Origin: Akkermansiaceae bacterium
Lineage (GTDB): Bacteria > Verrucomicrobiota > Verrucomicrobiia > Verrucomicrobiales > Akkermansiaceae
Length of the DNA stretch: 13,947 nucleotides
Reading direction: 5' to 3'
Assembly (NCBI GenBank): GCA_023301545.1
Contig: JALZUI010000160.1
Span: forward strand, 1-13,947
Part shown: positions 1 through 6,111 of the stretch, piece after piece
How the letters are laid out: every line of letters begins with the position of its first letter
How positions within the stretch are numbered: position 1 is the stretch's first letter
Program-made: the position numbers and the translations under genes
The notes under the pieces: model-generated
What the model saw: only the letters and a program-made list of their open reading frames with translations
Databases searched by the model: none
What the model was told of the DNA's origin: nothing

Positions 1-150
1 CGGGGCCTAGGAAGGTGGTTTGTTCGCCTAGGATGTTTTCGGCGATTTCTCGGACAGCGCCTGCGCCTCCGGATTTGGTGGTGATGTATTTGGCGACTCG
101 TTTGACAGTGGGGACGGCATTGTCAACAGCGATGGGATGACCCACGATTT
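1..150 (-). pseudogene. kdsC 3'-end fragment (distal repeat copy)
   Basis: Read on the minus strand in the kdsC frame, this segment is open for 49 codons and matches residues 113-161 of the intact KdsC encoded at 2481-2975, from IVGHPIAVDNAVP to TTFLGP. Two residues differ: A126 is Thr and P138 is Ser. Homology stops abruptly at base 150, inside codon 112, and the sequence beyond is unrelated. There is no start codon or HAD catalytic core, so this is a gene fragment. Its natural 3' end lies left of the window, so the full length and the presence of a stop codon cannot be judged. Confidence 0.88.
1..150 (+). repeat. Direct repeat, copy 1 (kdsC 3' end)
   Basis: Bases 1-150 align without gaps to 2492-2641 in the same orientation. 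Mismatches are at 56, 73, 107, 109, 113, 128 and 140, giving 143/150 identity by eye. Copy 1 is cut by the window edge and may extend further left. The offset between copies is exactly 2491 bp. Confidence 0.93.
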
Positions 151-262
151 CAGTCCGCGGTCCGATTATCGCAGAGTTACCTCTCAAAACCCAAAAACTC
201 TTACTTTTCCTCTTTGCTCGTAAAGTGTGTTCGGATAGCTTGCCCGTAGACAAATACGAATC

Positions 263-851
263 ATGCCAGATCAGCAGACACAGAACTCTTCCCCTGAGGA
301 AATCGAAAACTTCATTAGTAGATGGCAAAGCTCAGGTGCGGCTGAGCGTTCCAACTACGCCCTCTTCCTTTCTGAACTCTGCGACCTTCTTGATGTTGAA
401 CGTCCCGACCCGTCTACAGAGGACAACGAGCAGAATGATTACGTTATCGACCGAGCGCTCACGCGTAATGATCGAGACGCTAAGAGCTCCACCGTCTACT
501 CGGACCTCTATAAGCGAGGGCACTTCGTGCTTGAGACCAAGCAAGGTTCGATTGGCACTACCCCTGGAGGGAAAGTAGGCCATGGTAAACGCGGAACTCT
601 AGGTTGGGATAAGGCGCTCGAAAAAGCCTACAACCAAGCCTTTGAATACATCCGTGACATTCCTGCAGATCACCGCCAAGCTCAAGTGGCCAAAATCCCT
701 ACCCGAGCAAGTAGCCATCCTACAGCCACTGCTCACCACGCTAGGCAACAACCCCGAAACCCTCTCCACTCACTTCGGCAGCCCCGCCAAAAAACGCCAA
801 ACAGAAATCCAACAAATCATCCAAACCCTAGAACCCCTAGGGCATCTGTAA
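263..851 (+). pseudogene. MmeI-like type II restriction-modification gene, internally deleted and frameshifted
   Basis: From ATG 263, about 137 residues match the N-terminal domain of MmeI-family fused nuclease/methyltransferase enzymes, including FISRWQSSGAAERSNYALF and ELCDLLDVERPDP. A PD-(D/E)XK site is present as D81-x9-E91-T-K93, the spacing known for MmeI. After about base 672 this frame becomes Pro/Arg/His-rich nonsense until TAA at 899-901. In a different plus frame, WPKSLPEQVAILQPLLTTLG through LEPLGHL and a TAA at 849-851 resemble the extreme C-terminus of the same family. Family members are around 900 residues, so the whole methyltransferase and target-recognition region is missing. 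The junction lies near 665-685. No clear ribosome binding site precedes the ATG. Loss of activity is inferred. Confidence 0.82.
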
Positions 852-874
852 ACTTACAAGGCACAAGAAACGAT

Positions 875-903
875 TTGTATTCTATAAATTATGGACGATA
901 AAA
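875..903 (+). promoter_or_regulatory. Candidate higBA promoter
   Basis: A TTGTAT at 875-880 is followed 16 bp later by GATAAA at 897-902, and a better but unpaired TATAAA lies at 883-888. The region is AT-rich and sits just upstream of the operator-like palindrome and higB. The hexamers are weak matches to the sigma-70 consensus, so this is tentative. Confidence 0.3.
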
Positions 904-920
904 ATTCCCAAAATGGGAAT
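904..920. promoter_or_regulatory. Operator-like palindrome upstream of higB
   Basis: ATTCCCA (904-910) and TGGGAAT (914-920) form a perfect 7-bp inverted repeat around AAA, ending 34 bp before the higB ATG. HigA antitoxins are known to bind palindromes in their own promoters through their helix-turn-helix domain. The site lies just past the candidate -10, where bound repressor would block initiation. The binding role is inferred from position and symmetry. Confidence 0.5.
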
Positions 921-954
921 AATGAATTGACAAACTGACAATCTAGGAGAACTT

Positions 955-1257
955 ATGAGAATAATCAGTCGGAAACCTCTAAATGATTTTGCGAAGAATC
1001 ACCCTCACGCCAAAGGTCCCTTGGACGCTTGGTATGCTGAGGTGAAGAAGGCAACATGGGAGACGCCTGCTGATATCAAAACCAAATATAAATCTGCCGA
1101 TATAGTTGCCGGTAATCGCGCCATCTTCAACATCGGCGGGAACAAATACCGCCTGATCGTATCGATCGCCTATCAAGTAGGCATTGTTTACATCAAATTC
1201 ATCGGAACGCATCAGGAGTATGACAAAATCACCGCAGCCACCATCGAACTAAAATGA
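955..1257 (+). CDS. higB: HigB-family mRNA interferase toxin
   Basis: A 100-residue protein matching the compact HigB toxin family: MRIISRKPLNDFAKNHPHA at the N-terminus, an AWYAEVKKATWETPADIK segment, NRAIFNIGGNKYRLIVSIAY in the core and VYIKFIGTHQEYDKI near the end. Family toxins are RelE-fold endoribonucleases that cut mRNA, often at the ribosome, and slow growth when not neutralised. The length is typical. AGGAG at 945-949, five bases from the ATG, supports the start. The stop overlaps the next ATG (ATGA, 1254-1257), so toxin-first translation is coupled to the antitoxin, the usual hig order. It appears intact. Confidence 0.93.
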   Translation: MRIISRKPLNDFAKNHPHAKGPLDAWYAEVKKATWETPADIKTKYKSADIVAGNRAIFNIGGNKYRLIVSIAYQVGIVYIKFIGTHQEYDKITAATIELK

Positions 1258-2450
1258 AACCTTGCATCATCAAAACAGAAGATCAATACGAGCAAGCTCT
1301 TGCACGTATTGAGACACTTATGCTCAGCGATCCAGGAGAAGATACCGATGAGGGTCGTGAGCTCGAACTGCTGGCGGTTCTCATAGAAAACTATGAGGAT
1401 GAGGTTTACCCCATGGATCTGCCCAGCCCGATTGAGGCAATCAAGTTCCGCATGGAGCAAGAGAATCTCAAACAGAAAGACCTCACCCCCTACATCGGCA
1501 GCATCAGTAAGGTCTCTGAAGTCTTAAACGGAAAACGCTCCCTCAGTCTCACCATGATCCGTAAACTACATGCAGGACTAGGCATTTCTGCGGAAGTACT
1601 ACTAGGCACGGAGACCTCAGAGTTACCAAAACTTGTTTATGAAGCCTCCGCCTTCCCATTTGCAGAGATGTTTAAGCGAAGTTATATCCGCCACTCTGGC
1701 AGTCTGACAGAAGCTAAAGGATATGCCGAGGAACTACTCACTGATTTCTTTTCTATCTTCGGTGGGAAGACTCCAAAACCTGTTTACTGCCGATCAGGAA
1801 ACAAGGATGTCTGCCAGAACTCCTTACTAGCATGGCAAGCTCAAGCGCTTTATGAAGTGAAGAATGAAGAACTCCCCTCCTTTAAACCAGAGAGTATAGA
1901 CATAGACTTCGCCACCACCATCGCAAAACTAAGCTATACCGAAAACGGAGTGGATACCGCCATTGATTTCCTGAATAAAAAGGGAATCCACGTCACCTTT
2001 CTAAAGCACTTAACTGGAACAAAATTAGATGGAGGCTGTTTCATGACCCCCTCTGGTAATCCAGTTATTGGTATTACTCTAAGGTATGATCGTATCGATA
2101 ATTTTTGGTTCACCCTGCTCCATGAGCTAGGACACGCTCACCTACACCTCTCTAATAATACAGAATGCTCCTTCTTCGACTCTGAGGAAAACCAAAGGAA
2201 ATCTACCGACCAAAGAGAGATTGAAGCCAACAGCTTTGCCTCGAATGCCCTCATTCCTGAGACCTTATGGGAAAAACACAGCGGGGATTTACTAATCAGA
2301 CCCTCGGTGATTAAAGTTGAAAGATTTGCCGAGCAACTAAACATTCATAGCTCCATTGTTGCTGGTCGGATTAGGTTTGAAAAAGGCAAGTTCAACTTAC
2401 TACCAAAAATAGAAGGGAAAGGAAGTCTTAGAACGAAGTTTAGCTATTGA
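1254..2450 (+). CDS. higA: HigA antitoxin fused to an ImmA/IrrE-type metallopeptidase
   Basis: A 398-residue two-part protein. Residues 1-118 look like a HigA antitoxin: an acidic helical N-terminus (YEQALARIETLM), then PIEAIKFRMEQENLKQKDL and a helix-turn-helix around 72-110 (SKVSEVLNGKRSLSLTMIRK). Residues of about 125-398 resemble ImmA/IrrE zinc peptidases, with HELGH at 290-294 and a downstream EIEANSFASNALIP block whose Glu322 or Glu324 would be the third metal ligand. Ordinary HigA is only 90-130 residues. The protein should neutralise HigB and repress the operon. The peptidase part might cleave itself, a repressor or another partner on stress; that is inference. The start overlaps the higB stop. 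The metal site looks complete. Confidence 0.9.
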   Translation: MKPCIIKTEDQYEQALARIETLMLSDPGEDTDEGRELELLAVLIENYEDEVYPMDLPSPIEAIKFRMEQENLKQKDLTPYIGSISKVSEVLNGKRSLSLTMIRKLHAGLGISAEVLLGTETSELPKLVYEASAFPFAEMFKRSYIRHSGSLTEAKGYAEELLTDFFSIFGGKTPKPVYCRSGNKDVCQNSLLAWQAQALYEVKNEELPSFKPESIDIDFATTIAKLSYTENGVDTAIDFLNKKGIHVTFLKHLTGTKLDGGCFMTPSGNPVIGITLRYDRIDNFWFTLLHELGHAHLHLSNNTECSFFDSEENQRKSTDQREIEANSFASNALIPETLWEKHSGDLLIRPSVIKVERFAEQLNIHSSIVAGRIRFEKGKFNLLPKIEGKGSLRTKFSY

Positions 2451-2461
2451 TACACCTTATT

Positions 2462-2496
2462 CAAAAATGCCCGCGCTCCCTTATTGCTGGGCGGGG
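2462..2496 (-). terminator. Possible kdsC terminator overlapping its stop codon
   Basis: On the minus strand, CCCGC (2495-2491) can pair with GCGGG (2474-2470), followed by ATTTTTG (2468-2462). The stop codon lies in the large loop. The five-pair GC stem and short U run make only a weak intrinsic terminator. Confidence 0.3.
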
Positions 2497-2975
2497 CCTA
2501 GGAAGGTGGTTTGTTCGCCTAGGATGTTTTCGGCGATTTCTCGGACGGCGCCTGCGCCTCCGGGTTTGGTGGTGATGTATTTGGCGACTCGTTTGACGGC
2601 GGGCACGGCATTGTCAACGGCGATGGGATGGCCCACGATTTTCATGGGTGGAACGTCCACGAGGTCGTCACCAACAAAGGCGACGGTGGCGAGGTCGATT
2701 CCTTCCTTGGCGCAGACTTCTTTGATCAAGTCGGCCTTGTTCGGTACGGAGGTGTAGCAATGCTCGATTTTGAGCATCTCCATGCGTTTCTCGATCGATC
2801 CGCCATAACTACTGCTCATCACCGCTACAAGCAATCCTGCCTTGCGGAGGAGCGTGATACCCATGCCGTCTTGCATGTCGTACGTACGCATTTCACGGCC
2901 TTCGGCGTCAAAGGTGATTTTCCCATCGGTCAGCACGCCGTCGCAATCAAAGAATATGGCCTTAATCTGAGTCAT
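2481..2975 (-). CDS. kdsC: 3-deoxy-D-manno-octulosonate 8-phosphate phosphatase (KdsC-like HAD)
   Basis: HAD-superfamily phosphatase of 164 residues, close to the 160-190 of KdsC. It is expected to dephosphorylate KDO-8-P to KDO in the cytoplasm during LPS core synthesis. Visible motifs are FFDCDGVLTDG (Asp10 nucleophile, Asp12), K80 as the motif III lysine, FVGDDLVDVP (Asp103/104, Asp107) and the KdsC-type tail TKPGGAGAVREI. The usual ITGR after motif I is replaced by VMSSSYGG (52-59), so the substrate is slightly less certain. The ATG at 2975 begins the HAD fold directly; an upstream TTG at 3032 adds 19 unlike residues and enters the terminator. No good Shine-Dalgarno is seen. kdsD lies 3.1 kb away. 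Its 3' third is duplicated at 1-150. Confidence 0.88.
   Translation of the reverse strand: MTQIKAIFFDCDGVLTDGKITFDAEGREMRTYDMQDGMGITLLRKAGLLVAVMSSSYGGSIEKRMEMLKIEHCYTSVPNKADLIKEVCAKEGIDLATVAFVGDDLVDVPPMKIVGHPIAVDNAVPAVKRVAKYITTKPGGAGAVREIAENILGEQTTFLGPAQQ
2492..2641 (+). repeat. Direct repeat, copy 2 (inside intact kdsC)
   Basis: This is the partner of bases 1-150, forming codons 113-161 of the intact gene. Five of the seven mismatches fall at third codon positions. At six of the seven, this copy has G or C where copy 1 has A or T. Confidence 0.93.
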
Positions 2976-3027
2976 AGGGAGATCATGAGAGCAGAGCGAC
3001 GCCCCTGCAATCGATAAATGGAGGAAA

Positions 3028-3063
3028 AACAAAAAAGCGCCGAGGAAATCCTCAGCGCTTTTT
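3028..3063 (-). terminator. Intrinsic terminator after rpiB-glyA
   Basis: Arms 3050-3059 and 3036-3045 pair over 10 bp around a 4-base loop. On the minus strand the single imperfect pair is a G-U wobble, and the stem is followed by a U-rich run (3035-3028). It lies 27 bp past the glyA stop and separates it from kdsC on the same strand. Confidence 0.8.
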
Positions 3064-3089
3064 GAAATCGAGTTGATTACAGACCCGCC

Positions 3090-4748
3090 TTATGGCATTG
3101 GGAATTGGCGATTAAAGGCGAAGACGCGCTCTTTAAGTTCAGCCATGTATTCTGCATTCTTACGGTTGGTAAAGGCTTCGTGGATGAAGTCGGCAACCTG
3201 CTTGATGTCGTCCTCAGCCATTCCGCGAGTAGTGACCGCTGGCGTTCCGATACGGATTCCGCCAGGATTCACCGCGCTACCGCTATCAAACGGGATCGAG
3301 TTCTTATTCGCCGTGATGCCACACTTATCGAGAGCCTTAGACGCTACTGATCCAGAGAAGCCGAGAGGCTGAAGGTCAACAAGAAGGACGTGGTTGTCTG
3401 ATCCGTCAGAAACGATCTTATACCCATGCTCTTGGAGACGTGAGGCCATTGCCTGAGAGTTTTTGATGACTTGCTCTTGGTACCCTTTAAAACAAGGTTT
3501 CAAGGCTTCGCCAAAACATACGGCCTTAGCTGCGATCACGTGCATCAATGGTCCACCTTGAACTCCAGGGAAGACTTGAGCATCGATTTTCTTAGCGTAC
3601 TCTTCCTTACAGAGGATGATTCCGCCACGTGGTCCACGGAGGGATTTGTGAGTGGTCGAGGTTACGAAGTCTGCGTGTGGAACTGGGTTCGGGTGTACTC
3701 CCGCTGCCACGAGGCCAGCGATGTGAGCCATATCGACAAAGAGATAAGCTCCTACTGATTTTGCAATCTCAGCCATGCGCTCAAAGTCGATGATCCGAGA
3801 GTAAGCAGAAGCACCACAGGTGATGAGGTTTGGTTTTACTTCCTTAGCCGTTTCCGCGAGGGCATCGTAGTCGATACGTCCGTCGTTTTCGCTAACTCCG
3901 TAGTGGACTACTTCGTAAAGTTTTCCGGAGAAGTTCGCCTTGTGACCGTGGGTAAGGTGTCCACCGTGTGCGAGATCCATCGTGAGGATCTTGTCGCCTG
4001 GATTTAGGACGGAAAAGTAGACTGCGGTATTAGCCTGTGAACCAGAGTGAGGTTGCACATTCGCGTGATCGGCTCCAAAGAGTTCTTTAGCGCGGTCACT
4101 CGCGAGTTGCTCGACCTCGTCGACACATTCACAACCACCATACCAACGCTTACCAGGGTAACCCTCGGCGTATTTGTTCGTGAGGCAACTCCCCTGCGCT
4201 TCCATCACAGCTGGGCTAGCGAAGTTCTCAGAAGCAATCAGTTCAACGTGGTTACGCTGACGGTGGAGCTCATCTTGGATCGAGCCATATACAGCAGGAT
4301 CAGAAAAGGCGAGGCCAGAGCCATTTGCCTTATTCACTCGGCGTTCATGGCGACCGCCTTCAGGAGCGGTTTCGAGGAATAACTTAACCATTTCAACCGC
4401 TTCCTCAGGAGAGGTTTGTGATTGTCCTAGGGTAATCACATTAGAATCGTTATGCTGACGAGTAATCGCGACCTCTTCGAGTCGATCAATCTTCGCCGCG
4501 CGGATCCCAACGTGCTTATTCGCAGCAATGCTCATTCCGATTCCAGAAGTACAGCAAAGCACTCCAAAATCAAACTGGCCACTAGCCACCTCAGGCGCGA
4601 GGGCGTGTACGATATCAGGGTAGTCTACTGACTCCGCGCTATCTGTTCCAAAATCTTTTACTTCATACCCTGCAGAGCTTAGAGCTGCTACAATCGCGTT
4701 TTTGATGTCGAGACCACCATGATCTGCTCCAACTGCAATTCTTTTCAT
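3090..4748 (-). CDS. rpiB-glyA: Fused ribose-5-phosphate isomerase B / serine hydroxymethyltransferase
   Basis: One uninterrupted 552-residue ORF encodes two normally separate enzymes. Residues 1-135 are RpiB: ADHGG (Asp9, His10), Cys66 in LCCTSGIGMS and His99 in HNDSNVI, matching the catalytic Cys66 and His99 of E. coli RpiB. It interconverts ribose-5-P and ribulose-5-P. From about residue 145 the rest is full-length SHMT (IASENFASPAV, NKYAEGYPGKRWYGG, QPHSGSQAN, VDMAHIAGL), with the PLP lysine at 368 in STTHKSLRGPRGG. SHMT makes glycine and methylene-THF from serine. The linker is only about ten residues (PEGGRHERRVNKA). The ATG at 4748 starts directly at the RpiB fold; an upstream TTG at 4784 was rejected. 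No Shine-Dalgarno is evident. A terminator follows. The domain calls are firm; the benefit of fusion is unknown. Confidence 0.93.
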   Translation of the reverse strand: MKRIAVGADHGGLDIKNAIVAALSSAGYEVKDFGTDSAESVDYPDIVHALAPEVASGQFDFGVLCCTSGIGMSIAANKHVGIRAAKIDRLEEVAITRQHNDSNVITLGQSQTSPEEAVEMVKLFLETAPEGGRHERRVNKANGSGLAFSDPAVYGSIQDELHRQRNHVELIASENFASPAVMEAQGSCLTNKYAEGYPGKRWYGGCECVDEVEQLASDRAKELFGADHANVQPHSGSQANTAVYFSVLNPGDKILTMDLAHGGHLTHGHKANFSGKLYEVVHYGVSENDGRIDYDALAETAKEVKPNLITCGASAYSRIIDFERMAEIAKSVGAYLFVDMAHIAGLVAAGVHPNPVPHADFVTSTTHKSLRGPRGGIILCKEEYAKKIDAQVFPGVQGGPLMHVIAAKAVCFGEALKPCFKGYQEQVIKNSQAMASRLQEHGYKIVSDGSDNHVLLVDLQPLGFSGSVASKALDKCGITANKNSIPFDSGSAVNPGGIRIGTPAVTTRGMAEDDIKQVADFIHEAFTNRKNAEYMAELKERVFAFNRQFPMP

Positions 4749-4785
4749 TGCAGCGAATGTCGGTTGTCTTTCATAAAAATGCAAT

Positions 4786-4806
4786 CGAGAAATCCGCTTT
4801 TTCTCG
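4786..4806. promoter_or_regulatory. Inverted repeat in the rpiB-glyA upstream region
   Basis: CGAGAAA (4786-4792) and TTTCTCG (4800-4806) form perfect 7-bp arms around a 7-base spacer, starting 38 bp before the rpiB-glyA ATG in the 184-bp divergent intergenic region (4749-4932). It could be an operator or a 5'-UTR hairpin. No convincing -35/-10 pair was found for either direction. Confidence 0.35.
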
Positions 4807-4932
4807 CAGGTCTCCCAGTCTTCATTCTGGAGGATTCGTTTCTCTCCGTTCTCCTAAAAAAACTCTCATGATTTTAGTCGATTTCATCCCCAAGACGCTT
4901 TATGACTAGTAATCTAAACTAAGGACGCCGCA

Positions 4933-6102
4933 ATGAATGCCATTGAACATAGAGAGAGAAAATCTGACGCTGTCATGGCGGCAGTCGGCTCTGCCTTTAT
5001 TCACCTTCTCATCGCCCTCTGTATCGCGTGGCTCTCAACAGTCGCGGTCATGATGGTGAAAACCCCTGAAGCGGAAAAGGAAGAATCGGTCATCCTCCTA
5101 AGTCCTGATTATTTTGAGATCGAGCCCCCTGCCATTCCTCCTGTAGAGGTTGCCCAGAATGAACGGAGATACCAGGATGCTAACCCACTAGCTCCAGAAC
5201 TCGCCCCCGTTGACCCGACCAACCTTATCGGGTCACGTGATAGCCAAGCGGCTTCTGAATCCCCTAGAAACGAAGGCACTCCAGACCTACCCTCACAACT
5301 GTCTAATAAGGAACCAGACGACAGGTCACCCCAATTCACCGATTCGAGCTTCTCCGAGGGCCAGTCCCAAACTAGCGCCCCTCCTACCCCGCAGCAAAAA
5401 AGCCAAGCCCAAGCCTCCGAGCAACCTACCGAAGCGATTGACGAACCCGTAAGAGAGCAACCAGTCGCCCCACCGACCCAAAGTGCACAAACCGCCTCAA
5501 CCGCCTCAACCGCCACTGAAGTTCAAGAAACGGCGGAAGCTGTTGAAAAAGTAGAATACCTAGAATCCGCTAATTCGTTAGAGGTACAGGCTCCGCTAAT
5601 TGAAGAAAAAAGCGAACCCGTCGAAGAGGCGCAAGTAGCAACCGCCCCAGCGATCGACGAAGTTCCAGCTGAAAAAACAGCAACCCTTCCTAAGCCCCCT
5701 GAAACAACGACAACGAGCGACCCTGCCTTCAGCTCAGAAAAGAGAAAGTCACGCCTCATTGGCTCGCTCAGTCGTCAAGGAGTCAGCGCGTTAGACGTGA
5801 AATCCACCGCTCTGGGTAAATACTATAATAAAGTGAGCCAGATCATCGAGATCGAGTGGCGCCGAAACTGTGTCGATTACCGCGAGCATATTCAGCCTGG
5901 CGCGATCTCCATGCAGTTCTACATTGCCAAAGACGGAAAGATCACCAACCCGCGCCCCTTTGATGTCGTAGGTGCTAGCAATATTCAAAAGGCATTTACG
6001 ATCAAAGCCATTCGCAAATCCAAACTCCCCCCAATCCCGCCTGAAGTCCAAGAAGAGCTCAAAGGAGAACAGCTGGAGTTAATTTACAATTTTTACTTTT
6101 AA
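4933..6102 (+). CDS. TonB/TolA-like energy-transducer protein
   Basis: A 389-residue protein with TonB layout: a short charged cytoplasmic N-terminus, one membrane helix at about 14-42 (MAAVGSAFIHLLIALCIAWL), a long Pro/Glu/Ala/Ser-rich periplasmic linker (about 45-290), and a C-terminal TonB_C/TolA_C-like domain (294-389) with LGKYYNKVSQIIEIEWRRNC, AISMQFYIAKDGKI and IRKSKLPPIP. Such proteins span the periplasm and pass proton-motive force from ExbB/ExbD-type motors to outer-membrane partners. No motor gene is in view. AAGGA at 4921-4925, seven bases before the ATG, fixes the start. The gene lies 9 bp before kdsD, so co-transcription is likely. A divergent Tol-type or envelope-anchoring role is also possible. 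Confidence 0.78.
   Translation: MNAIEHRERKSDAVMAAVGSAFIHLLIALCIAWLSTVAVMMVKTPEAEKEESVILLSPDYFEIEPPAIPPVEVAQNERRYQDANPLAPELAPVDPTNLIGSRDSQAASESPRNEGTPDLPSQLSNKEPDDRSPQFTDSSFSEGQSQTSAPPTPQQKSQAQASEQPTEAIDEPVREQPVAPPTQSAQTASTASTATEVQETAEAVEKVEYLESANSLEVQAPLIEEKSEPVEEAQVATAPAIDEVPAEKTATLPKPPETTTTSDPAFSSEKRKSRLIGSLSRQGVSALDVKSTALGKYYNKVSQIIEIEWRRNCVDYREHIQPGAISMQFYIAKDGKITNPRPFDVVGASNIQKAFTIKAIRKSKLPPIPPEVQEELKGEQLELIYNFYF
5491..5514 (+). repeat. Short tandem repeat in the linker of the TonB-like gene
   Basis: The 9-bp unit ACCGCCTCA is repeated 2.7 times in tandem, encoding Thr-Ala-Ser units in the low-complexity linker. Being a multiple of three, a slip of one unit would change linker length without breaking the frame. 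Confidence 0.8.
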
Positions 6103-6111
6103 CATTTGAAG

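Larger units (their letters stand above)
151..2491. mobile_element. Putative accessory insert between kdsC 3'-end repeats
   Basis: This segment is bounded by direct copies of the kdsC 3' end. It contains only defence or addiction-type genes: a broken MmeI-like restriction-modification gene and a HigB/HigA-ImmA module. Direct repeats of a gene's 3' end around foreign genes are a known mark of site-specific island integration, in which the target gene's tail is restored. Homologous exchange between alleles could give the same layout. No integrase, transposase or terminal inverted repeats are visible, so the mechanism is inferred. If the repeats act as attachment sites, a larger island or a tandem cassette may continue left of base 1. 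Confidence 0.5.

Noticed and set aside
263..901. An intact 212-residue gene
   Set aside because: The last 75 or so residues are Pro/Arg/His-rich with no family likeness, while another frame over the same bases encodes an MmeI-like C-terminus. The tail is an out-of-frame reading.
927..932. TTGACA as the higB -35 box
   Set aside because: A consensus-spaced -10 would fall on the ribosome binding site and start codon.
151..2491. A complete insertion sequence or transposon
   Set aside because: No transposase frame, terminal inverted repeats or short target-site duplication could be found; the only boundary signal is the kdsC-tail repeat.
2976..3032. Upstream TTG start for kdsC
   Set aside because: It adds 19 residues unlike KdsC and begins inside the preceding terminator's U tract.
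4047..4382. Plus-strand 111-residue ORF
   Set aside because: It is antisense to the conserved N-terminal SHMT region and has no recognisable features.
4749..4784. Upstream TTG start for rpiB-glyA
   Set aside because: The ATG at 4748 begins exactly at the conserved RpiB N-terminus and gives Cys66/His99 numbering; the 12 extra residues have no family counterpart.
4812..4833. CTCCCAG/CTGGAG imperfect hairpin in the rpiB-glyA/TonB-like gap
   Set aside because: The arms differ by one base and lack a U run or positional logic, so it is not distinguishable from chance.
5109..5516. 135-residue minus-strand ORF
   Set aside because: It is antisense to the low-complexity linker of the TonB-like gene, and its Ser/Gly/Trp-rich content is what reversed Pro/Glu/Ala codons give.
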